From Fodinibacter sp035633415 (GTDB lineage: Bacteria > Actinomycetota > Actinomycetes > Actinomycetales > Dermatophilaceae), in assembly GCA_035633415.1 (NCBI GenBank), contig DASQEZ010000018.1, forward strand, positions 1 through 6,340: a DNA stretch of 6,340 nt, read 5' to 3'. Both the position numbers and the translations under genes were made by a program. Below, piece after piece: positions 1-4,822 of the stretch. Each line of letters starts with the position of its first letter. Position 1 is the first letter of the stretch. The notes under the pieces are model-generated. The model was not told the origin of the DNA, made no database searches, and was given only the letters and a program-made list of their open reading frames with translations.

Positions 1-1
1 G

Positions 2-133
2 ATCGGCGACGCGCTGTTCGTCTCGGTCAACACCGTCAAGTCACATCTGCGGCACCTGTACGCGAAGCTCGGAGTCGCCAACCGACGCCAGGCCGTCCTC
101 CGGGCGCGAGAGCTCGGACTGCTCGACACCTGA
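2..133 (+). CDS. LuxR-family HTH transcriptional regulator, C-terminal fragment
   Basis: Only the last 43 codons and the TGA stop lie in the window; the gene enters from the left. The translation contains the recognition-helix signature of the LuxR/FixJ HTH (VSVNTVKSHLRHLYAKLGV), followed by a short tail ending RARELGLLDT. In this family the segment binds DNA in the major groove. The tail resembles that of large MalT/LAL-type ATP-binding LuxR regulators as much as that of NarL-type response regulators, so the missing N-terminal domain, and hence the signal sensed, cannot be told. The gene converges on the sigma-factor gene with only 33 bases between the two stop codons, and I see no clear terminator hairpin there. 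Family assignment is firm; subtype is unknown. Confidence 0.9.
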   Translation: MGDALFVSVNTVKSHLRHLYAKLGVANRRQAVLRARELGLLDT

Positions 134-166
134 AGTCATGCTCGGATGTCGCTCTGGCACAACGTG

Positions 167-997
167 TCAGGCAGCGGACTCGCGCTCCGCACTGAGGTCG
201 TCTGCGAGCACGTCGGCGCGCAGGCGTTCGACGATGGCGCGCAGGATGCGGGACACCTGCATCTGGCTCACCCCGATGCGCTCGCCGATCTCGCCCTGCG
301 TCAGCTCGTCGACGTACCGGAGCTGAACCACCAGGAGCTGTCGTTCGGTGAGCGATGTCAGCGCCCTGCGCAGGGCATCACGCAGCTCGACGGTGCCTGC
401 CGGGCCCGAGGTGACCAGGATGAGGTCGGCGAGGTTGGATCCCGACGGTGTGGGCGTGTCCAGCGAGACCGCGTGGTAGCCGGCCGAACAGCTGCGGGCC
501 TCGCCGATGTCGGCCGTGGTGACCCCGAGTGCCTGCGCCAGCTCCGCGTCCCGCGGGTCGCGGTTGAGCTGGTGCCGCATCCGCTCCTCCTCGACCACCA
601 GACCGGCGCGCAGCTCCTGGAGCCGGCGGGGCGGGCGCACGGCCCACCCCTGGTCGCGGAACCAGCGCTTGATCTCACCGGAGATGGTCGGGCTCGCGTA
701 GGCGGCGAAGCCCGGGCCGGCACCCGGCCGGTACCGGTCGATCGCCTTGACGAGGGCGGTACGGGCCACCTGCAGCAGGTCGTCGGTCTCGATGCCGCGC
801 CCGCGGTAGCGCATCGCCAGCGCGTCGGCCAGGGGGAGCGCCCGCAGGACGATGAGCTCGACGAGCTCGCCACGTCGGACCGGGTCGTTCTCGGCGGCCA
901 GGTCGGCGGCGAGGGCATCGAGCTCGTCATCCGCTGCGTGGGCGTGGCCGAACTCGGTCGTGTCGCTGGGGTTCTGGGTGGTCAGGATGGTCGTCAT
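167..997 (-). CDS. RNA polymerase sigma factor, SigB/SigF/SigG (group 3 sigma-70) family
   Basis: The 276-residue protein is full length for a stress/sporulation-type group 3 sigma factor, which directs RNA polymerase to alternative promoters. Region 2 lies at about residues 45-120, with the core-binding stretch GIETDDLLQVARTALVKAID and the DNA-melting stretch from FAAYASPTISGEIKRWFRD into WAVRPPRRLQEL. Region 3 follows (about 121-200, including LNRDPRDAELAQALGVT). Region 4 lies at about 205-262, with the HTH LTQGEIGERIGVSQMQVSRILR that reads the -35 element. The frame stays open upstream to 1153, but I chose the ATG at 997 because AAGGAAGAG lies about 11 nt before it and the upstream 52 residues look non-coding. 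No anti-sigma (RsbW-like) or anti-anti-sigma gene is visible beside it, although sigma factors of this type are usually held by such partners. The GAF-ANTAR gene lies 168 nt upstream on the same strand. Whether it belongs to the SigB, SigF or SigG branch cannot be settled by eye. Confidence 0.95.
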   Translation of the reverse strand: MTTILTTQNPSDTTEFGHAHAADDELDALAADLAAENDPVRRGELVELIVLRALPLADALAMRYRGRGIETDDLLQVARTALVKAIDRYRPGAGPGFAAYASPTISGEIKRWFRDQGWAVRPPRRLQELRAGLVVEEERMRHQLNRDPRDAELAQALGVTTADIGEARSCSAGYHAVSLDTPTPSGSNLADLILVTSGPAGTVELRDALRRALTSLTERQLLVVQLRYVDELTQGEIGERIGVSQMQVSRILRAIVERLRADVLADDLSAERESAA

Positions 998-1116
998 GGC
1001 TGCCAGAGCTCTTCCTTGCTGAGGAGGTTGGCACCACTGTTGGACCATTGTCATGAGGAAGACGACTGGTTGGATCCACCCGAGACCTCCACAACTTCCC
1101 ACGCCACCCCGGGCAA

Positions 1117-1134
1117 CGGGGGGTTTAGCCCCCG
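1117..1134. terminator. GC-rich 6-bp hairpin between the ANTAR and sigma genes
   Basis: CGGGGG and CCCCCG are exact reverse complements around a 6-nt loop (GTTTAG on the plus strand, CTAAAC on the minus strand). The hairpin sits about 32 nt downstream of the minus-strand stop of the GAF-ANTAR gene and 120 nt before the sigma-factor start. It has no T-run, which is common for actinobacterial terminators. It could end the ANTAR transcript, or lie in the leader of a transcript that runs on into the sigma gene. The structure is seen directly; the role is inferred. Confidence 0.45.
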
Positions 1135-1165
1135 AGCAATGTGCAACCTTCACTGGTGGCCGGGG

Positions 1166-1870
1166 TCAGTGCAGTCGGGTGGCGAGGACGATCTCGGCGA
1201 CCCGTCCCTCCGAGATGCCCGCGCGTGCGGCCACGTCACTCAGGGTGCTGCGAGCCGTGGCCTCGGGCACCTCGTGCGCCGCCATGATCATGCCGACGGC
1301 CATGTTGCTGCTCGTGGCGTCCGCGAGCACCCGGGGGGCCGTCCGGGAACGGGCCTTGGTGGTGAACGACAGGTCGGCGTTCGTGACGGCGCCCTCGGCC
1401 CAGCCGCCGTAGAGCGCGGCGAGGGCCTCATGGCGGCCGTCGAAGGCGCCTGGGGTGTCGCCGTAGAGGTTGACCCCGCCGTACACGTGGCCGTCGTCGA
1501 GGAGCGGGATGGACAGCGTGCTGGAGACACCGGCACGTGCGCTCGCCGCCGCGAAGGTGCGCCACGCGCGTTCGTCGAGCGGCCCCTCGTCCGAGTCGAC
1601 CACCACGTTGCCGCGGTCCATCGCGTGCACGCACGGACCACCCTCGAGGTACTGGACGGCGTCCAGCTCCGCCGACTCCTCGTCCGTGGTGACCCAGGTG
1701 AAGCACAGACCCTCCTGCACGAATGACAGGGTGAGCCCCACGCAGTGCGGCGCGATGCGGCGGGTGGCGGACGCGGCGTCGTCGAACTGGCCGACCAGGC
1801 CCGCGTCGTCGTCCTCCGTGGCCAGCTCGAGTGCTGCCAGCGCTGCCGTCGTCTCTGGTAGTGGTTGCAC
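1166..1870 (-). CDS. GAF and ANTAR domain-containing regulator
   Basis: The product is 234 residues from a GTG start. Residues about 15-165 form a GAF-like sensor domain; recognisable parts are VGLTLSFVQEGLCFTWV, the loop around YLEGGPCVHAM, and STLSIPLLDDGHVYGGVNLYG. Residues about 175-232 form an ANTAR domain, with the helix SSNMAVGMIMAAHEVPEATA followed by LSDVAARAGIS. ANTAR proteins bind paired RNA hairpins in nascent transcripts and act as antiterminators; GAF domains bind small ligands or sense redox state. No ligand can be read from the sequence. I chose the GTG at 1870 because GAGG lies 5 nt upstream of it and no in-frame ATG exists until 1966, beyond an intergenic palindrome and a likely promoter. 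The gene stands upstream of the sigma gene on the same strand, so the two could be co-transcribed. The GAF-ANTAR combination is common in actinobacteria. Confidence 0.9.
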   Translation of the reverse strand: MQPLPETTAALAALELATEDDDAGLVGQFDDAASATRRIAPHCVGLTLSFVQEGLCFTWVTTDEESAELDAVQYLEGGPCVHAMDRGNVVVDSDEGPLDERAWRTFAAASARAGVSSTLSIPLLDDGHVYGGVNLYGDTPGAFDGRHEALAALYGGWAEGAVTNADLSFTTKARSRTAPRVLADATSSNMAVGMIMAAHEVPEATARSTLSDVAARAGISEGRVAEIVLATRLH

Positions 1871-1898
1871 GGACTCCTCGCTTCCTCGCCGACCATGG

Positions 1899-1918
1899 GG
1901 GTGCTGCACGCAGCACCC
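1899..1918. promoter_or_regulatory. Palindrome in the leader of the GAF-ANTAR gene
   Basis: GGGTGCTGC and GCAGCACCC are perfect 9-bp inverted arms around a 2-nt centre (AC). The element is 28 nt upstream of the GTG start at 1870 and about 23 nt downstream of the proposed -10 element at 1942-1947. As DNA it could be an operator for a dimeric regulator. As RNA it would fold into an 8-bp stem with a 4-nt loop in the 5' leader. Its short loop does not match the six-base loops known for ANTAR target hairpins. Structure is certain, function unknown. Confidence 0.5.
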
Positions 1919-1941
1919 GCGGCCGGGCGACACCGTGTGCC

Positions 1942-1966
1942 CTACCCGCTCGCCCGGCCCCCACAC
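1942..1966 (-). promoter_or_regulatory. Candidate SigB/SigF-like promoter of the GAF-ANTAR gene
   Basis: Read on the minus strand, GTGT (1966-1963) is followed after exactly 15 nt by GGGTAG (1947-1942). This fits the form GNNT-N14-16-GGGTA recalled for Streptomyces SigB-type promoters, but the -35 differs from the fuller GTTT. It would give a leader of about 65 nt that includes the palindrome at 1899-1918. It lies in the short gap between the dead dehydrogenase gene and the GAF-ANTAR gene. Confidence 0.35.
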
Positions 1967-1987
1967 CCGGAGGCCACGCCGCCCGGG

Positions 1988-2706
1988 TCAGAACACCGGC
2001 TTGCCCCCGGTGACGCCGAGCACCGTCCCCGAGACGTAGCTCGCCTCGTCCGAGGCCAGGAAGACGTATGCCGCAGCGACCTCGACGGGCTGCCCCGGTC
2101 GCCCCAGCGGGGTGTCCGAGCCGAAACGGCGACCTTCTCCGGAGGCATGGTGGCCGGGATCAGAGGAGTCCAGATGGGGCCCGGGGCAACCGCGTTGACG
2201 CGGATGCCCTGCGGGCCGAGCTGCTGGGTCAGGTTGACGACCAGGTTGTTCAGTGCCGCCTTGGTCGCGGCGTAGTCGAGAAGGTTGTCCGACGGGGAGT
2301 ACGCCTGCACCGAGGTGGTGATGATGACGCTGCCGCCGCTCCCGAGATGCGGAGCCAGCGCCTGCACGAGCCAGAACGGGCTGAAGACGTTCGTCGCGAA
2401 GGTGCGTTCCAGCTGCTCGGGCGGGAAGTCCGCGAGCTCGTCGCCGATCAGGTCGGCTGTGGCCCCGGCCTCCTGCTCCTCCTCGGGGAGGTGCGCGATC
2501 ACGACGTCGGCTCCCTCTCGGGCGAAGGCGATGGCCACGACCCGCCCGATCCCGAAGTCTCCGCCGGTGATGACAGCGCGCCTGCCGCGGAGCCGGTCTC
2601 GCGCCGTCCACGACTCGGCCCCGTGGTCGGCCGGCGGCGCGAGGTCGGCATCGCTGCCGGGCCACTTCTGCTGCTGGGCGGGGATGTGGTCCGGGCGCTC
2701 ACTCAT
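1988..2706 (-). pseudogene. Short-chain dehydrogenase/reductase, broken by internal deletion and frameshift
   Basis: The ATG at 2706 is preceded by AGAGG at 5 nt and opens a classic SDR of the YhdF/YghA-like subfamily (usual length near 290 residues). Residues about 47-54 are the cofactor-binding TGGDFGIG, where the family normally has TGGDSGIG. Catalytic residues are present: Ser132 in TTSV, and Tyr145 and Lys149 in DYAATK. Two lesions are visible. Around residue 88 (about 2437-2450) the sequence jumps from ATADLIGDE to LADFPPEQLERTF, skipping roughly 55 residues that should include the LVNNAG motif; the reading frame is kept. After residue 193 (2123-2127) one base is missing. Before it the frame reads PPEKVA; the expected ending FGSDTPLGRPGQPVEV to GGKPVF is found one frame over and stops at 1988. 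Uncorrected, translation runs on in the wrong frame to 1942. Intact relatives reduce carbonyl substrates with NAD(P)H, and Bacillus members are SigB-dependent general stress proteins. The gene is probably non-functional; a sequencing error could explain the frameshift but not the deletion. Confidence 0.85.
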
Positions 2707-2736
2707 GGGGTCCTCTCGCGGCCGGGCAGCTGCACG

Positions 2737-2895
2737 GTGTCGATCGCCGAGGACGCGGTCACCGGCCCCGGCCGGATCGTGCCGATGCCGCTGCGCCAGG
2801 TGATGATCCTGCCCCGCAACCGGGAGGCCCTGCGACGACTGGCGTTCGTCGCCGAGGGACGCCACCGCGCCTGGCTCGCCGGCGGGGCTCACTGA
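2737..2895 (+). pseudogene. Orphan coding fragment, unrecognised (possible gene remnant)
   Basis: This plus-strand frame reads from VSIAEDAVTGPGRIV to a tail ending AFVAEGRHRAWLAGGAH and stops with TGA at 2893-2895. It looks like real coding sequence: nearly every third base is G or C, the residue mix is natural, and the hydrophobic and charged pattern suggests a folded C-terminus. The same bases on the minus strand read as poor-quality sequence. The start given is a GTG at 2737, but no ribosome binding site precedes it. The same frame stays open back towards 2712, where the dehydrogenase's own ribosome binding site begins. The best reading is the 3' end of a plus-strand gene whose 5' part was removed when the neighbouring dehydrogenase block was placed or rearranged. 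A 52-residue small protein is the alternative. I do not recognise the family. Confidence 0.4.
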
Positions 2896-2900
2896 GCCCC
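2884..2900 (+). terminator. Hairpin overlapping the stop codon of the orphan fragment
   Basis: GGGGCTCA and TGAGCCCC are perfect 8-bp inverted arms around a single central C. The TGA stop codon of the orphan frame (2893-2895) forms the first three bases of the right arm. In RNA the realistic fold is a 6-bp stem with a 5-nt loop. Its position at the very end of the frame suggests a transcription terminator, although no T-run follows. It supports the view that 2737-2895 is the true end of a gene. Confidence 0.45.
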
Positions 2901-2923
2901 TCGGTAACCCGACCGTCGAGCAG

Positions 2924-2988
2924 CCCGCACGTGCGGGGTTGTTGCGGTCATCTCGTCGACGTGACGGCAATAACCCGGCACGTGCGGG
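2924..2988. repeat. Large imperfect inverted repeat with CACGTG palindromes in both arms
   Basis: Two 27-base arms (2924-2950 and 2962-2988) are reverse complements at 24 of 27 positions and are separated by 11 nt centred on GTCGAC. Each arm carries a CACGTG-centred palindrome: CCCGCACGTGCGGG at 2924-2937 is perfect, and the copy at 2974-2989 has one mismatched pair. The element lies between the ends of two convergent units, the orphan fragment ending at 2895 and the FAD oxidoreductase ending at 3028. It could be a two-way transcription terminator, a REP/BIME-like dispersed intergenic repeat, or a protein-binding or recombination site. No target-site duplication or transposase was seen. The symmetry is certain; the role is not. 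Confidence 0.7.
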
Positions 2989-3027
2989 GTCATGGCGGAT
3001 GCCGGATGGAGGACCTCGGGTGCGCTG

Positions 3028-4632
3028 TCAGGCGTCGGGGTCGCGCAACACCCGCGACCAGGCGGTGCGCACCAGCGCGCGGCGCACCACCCCGAGCGGT
3101 CCTCGCTGCCGCAGCGCCGCGACCGCGGCGTTCCAGCCGCAGGCCCCGTGGACCCCGCCGCCCGGGTGGGCGGACGCCCCGGCGAGGTACAGGCCGGGCA
3201 CCGGCGTCTCGGGCCGCCCGAGGCCTCGGGTCGGGCGGAGCACCAGCTGCTGGTGCAGGGCCGCGGTACCCGCGTTCAGGGCCCCGCGACTCAGGCTGGC
3301 GTCGGCGTCCTGCAGGTCACCGGGCGACTGGACCTGACGGGCGCGCACGGCGGACGTGAATCCCGGGGCCACCTGCTCGATGGCGTCCTCCATGCGCTGG
3401 ACCTGGACCCCGATCGCGCCCTGGTCCACCGACAGTGCGCGGGGCAGGTGCGTGTAGGCCCAGACCGACTCGGTGCCGTGGGGGGACCGGGTCGGGTCGG
3501 CGGTCGTCATCTGGCCGAGCAGGATGAAGGGGTGGCGCGGCATCCGGCCGACGGACAGGTCGGCGGCCACGTCGACGAGGCCGTCGTGTCCGACGCCGAG
3601 GTGTACCGTGCCCGCCCCACGCGCGCCCGGTGCAGACCAGGGGATCGGGGTGTCGAGCGCCCAGTTGACCTTGAGGGTCGCGTCGTCCCAGTCGAACCGG
3701 CGCACGTCGTCGACCAAGCGACCGGGCAGCTGGGATGGCTGCACGAGGTCGCCGTAGAGCACCGGCGCAGGCACGTCGGCCAGCACCGCGTGCCGAGCTC
3801 GCACGGTGGTGCCGTCGGCGAGCCGAACTCCGCGGGCCCGGCCCGACTCGACCAGTACCTCGGTGACGGGAACCCCGCACCGCACCTGTACGCCGAGCGA
3901 CTCGGCACGGCGGCGCAGGGCAGTGGCCAGCAGGCCGGCGCCGCCCTCGGGTACCGGGAAGCCGACGTCCTGGCCGAGCATCGCGAGCAACCACCCGAAC
4001 AGGGCACTCCCCGCGCTGTCGGGCGAGACGTCGCTGTGCATCGCGTTGCCGCTCAGCAGAACTCGCGCCTCTTCGCTACCGAACTCCTCGTGGCCGAACC
4101 GGCGCACCGTCAGCAGCGCGAGCCGGGTGAGGTCGAGGGTGCCCGCCACGCCGGAGCGACGCAGCAGCCGGGCTGCGGAGCGCACGGGCGGAAACGGTGT
4201 GAAGAGGGCGTCGAGCAACGGGTCGCGGACGCGGTCCCAGCCCGCCACCATCCTCAGCCACGCCTCGCCGTCGCCGGCATGGTGCTGGTCCAGGCCGGAT
4301 GCCGTGTCGCCCGCGGCCCGCCGCAGCACCGCGCACCTGCCGTCGGGCAGGGCGTGCGCGAGCACGTCCGGGGCATGGGTCCAGACCAGGCCGTGCTGCT
4401 CGAGGTGCAGGTCGCGGATGACCGGGCTGGCGGCAGCCAGCGGGTAGAAGGCGCTGAACAGGTCGGTGACGAAGCCGGGCGCCACGCTCTCGGCGCTGCG
4501 CACCGCTCCACCGACCTCGTCCTGGGCCTCGACGAGCACGACGTCCCAGCCGGCGTCGGCGAGCGCGTTCGCCGCGACCAGCCCGTTGGGCCCGGCCCCC
4601 ACCACCACGGCGTCGCAGGTGGTCCCCGGCAT
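3028..4632 (-). CDS. FAD-dependent oxidoreductase, phytoene desaturase-like (CrtI/PYROXD2-type)
   Basis: The product is 534 residues, normal for the family. The N-terminus carries the FAD-binding Rossmann motif: VVVGAGPNGLVAANALADAG at residues 9-28, Glu35 at the end of the second strand (LVEAQDEVGG) to hold the ribose, and the GGAVRS motif. The C-terminus has the family's second FAD contact, LYLAGASAHPGGGVHGACGW, at about 481-500. The middle region (for example PEGGAGLLATALRRRAESLGVQVRCG) matches the flavoprotein desaturase/amine oxidase fold. Members oxidise or desaturate lipid-like substrates, including carotenoids, but no carotenoid synthesis gene is nearby, so the substrate is unknown. 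The ATG at 4632 has GGGAG 8 nt upstream; the frame stays open to 4965 but that stretch is antisense to the hemerythrin gene. It is transcribed divergently from the hemerythrin operon. I see no lesion. Confidence 0.93.
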   Translation of the reverse strand: MPGTTCDAVVVGAGPNGLVAANALADAGWDVVLVEAQDEVGGAVRSAESVAPGFVTDLFSAFYPLAAASPVIRDLHLEQHGLVWTHAPDVLAHALPDGRCAVLRRAAGDTASGLDQHHAGDGEAWLRMVAGWDRVRDPLLDALFTPFPPVRSAARLLRRSGVAGTLDLTRLALLTVRRFGHEEFGSEEARVLLSGNAMHSDVSPDSAGSALFGWLLAMLGQDVGFPVPEGGAGLLATALRRRAESLGVQVRCGVPVTEVLVESGRARGVRLADGTTVRARHAVLADVPAPVLYGDLVQPSQLPGRLVDDVRRFDWDDATLKVNWALDTPIPWSAPGARGAGTVHLGVGHDGLVDVAADLSVGRMPRHPFILLGQMTTADPTRSPHGTESVWAYTHLPRALSVDQGAIGVQVQRMEDAIEQVAPGFTSAVRARQVQSPGDLQDADASLSRGALNAGTAALHQQLVLRPTRGLGRPETPVPGLYLAGASAHPGGGVHGACGWNAAVAALRQRGPLGVVRRALVRTAWSRVLRDPDA

Positions 4633-4662
4633 CAGGCCTTCTCCCTCGTCGTCGCAGACGGC

Positions 4663-4708
4663 CGTGCTCACCGGCCGTGGTTCCTGTCTACCCGACCGCG
4701 TGCTCACC
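4663..4708. repeat. Two direct copies of CGTGCTCACC in the FAD oxidoreductase upstream region
   Basis: The 10-mer CGTGCTCACC occurs at 4663-4672 and again at 4699-4708, 36 bp apart start to start. One copy lies inside the spacer of the proposed minus-strand promoter and the other just downstream of its likely transcription start. This could be a pair of operator half-sites, but two 10-base copies in GC-rich DNA can also arise by chance. Confidence 0.3.
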
Positions 4709-4713
4709 CACGC
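4688..4713 (-). promoter_or_regulatory. Candidate SigB-like promoter of the FAD oxidoreductase gene
   Basis: On the minus strand GCGT (4713-4710) is followed after 16 nt by GGGTAG (4693-4688), about 56 nt upstream of the ATG at 4632. It satisfies the loose form GNNT-N14-16-GGGTA but has a poor -35 compared with GTTT. Its -35 touches the palindrome at 4713-4730. An alternative -35, GTGG with a 14-nt spacer, is equally weak. Confidence 0.22.
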
Positions 4714-4730
4714 GGGACGGCGCCGTCCCG
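4713..4730. promoter_or_regulatory. 18-bp perfect palindrome in the divergent promoter region (candidate operator)
   Basis: CGGGACGGCGCCGTCCCG is its own reverse complement over all 18 bases with no spacer. It sits directly against the GTTT -35 element of the hemerythrin promoter (4731-4734) and next to the candidate minus-strand -35 of the oxidoreductase gene. A dimeric regulator bound here could control both directions. A cruciform or terminator role is less likely, because it lies upstream of both promoters and no gene end is near. Confidence 0.55.
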
Positions 4731-4755
4731 GTTTGGGTCTGCGGCGATGGGGTAC
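4731..4755 (+). promoter_or_regulatory. SigB/SigF-type promoter of the hemerythrin operon
   Basis: GTTT (4731-4734) is followed after exactly 15 nt by GGGTAC (4750-4755). This matches the known promoter type of SigB/SigF general-stress sigma factors (GTTT or GNNT, spacer 14-16, GGGTAC or GGGTAT) at every defined base. The -10 ends 67 nt before the ATG at 4823, giving a leader of about 60 nt. A sigma factor of the matching family is encoded at 167-997 in the same window. Confidence 0.65.
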
Positions 4756-4822
4756 GTCACGAACGTGCCATGGCCGGTGCGCCGCGCGCGCCGACCCGAC
4801 CCCCACGCCACAAGGAGCCGAC

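Noticed and set aside
1117..1134. Hairpin with a six-base loop as an ANTAR protein target
   Set aside because: Known ANTAR targets are paired hairpins with conserved A at loop position 1 and G at position 4. Neither strand's loop (CTAAAC or GTTTAG) fits, and I found no partner hairpin.
998..1153. A 52-residue N-terminal extension of the sigma factor, to an ATG at 1153
   Set aside because: The extension has no sigma-like sequence and overlaps the intergenic hairpin; the ATG at 997 has a ribosome binding site and gives the usual length.
146..1726. A 526-codon open frame on the plus strand across the sigma and ANTAR genes
   Set aside because: It is the antisense shadow of two well-recognised minus-strand genes; long antisense frames are expected in very GC-rich DNA, and its translation resembles no protein family.
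2707..2970. An 88-residue N-terminal extension of the dehydrogenase
   Set aside because: It reads through the inverted repeat and is antisense to the orphan fragment; the ATG at 2706 has a good ribosome binding site and starts the recognisable protein.
2924..2988. Inverted repeat as insertion-sequence ends or a CRISPR unit
   Set aside because: The 11-nt centre cannot hold a mobile gene, no target duplication or transposase is seen, and there is only one repeat pair rather than an array.
3949..3954. GGGTAC on the plus strand as a further SigB-like -10
   Set aside because: It lies inside the FAD oxidoreductase coding region and has no GNNT at 14-16 nt upstream.
4442..4447. GGGTAG on the plus strand as a further SigB-like -10
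   Set aside because: It is inside the FAD oxidoreductase gene, antisense to it, with no suitable -35.
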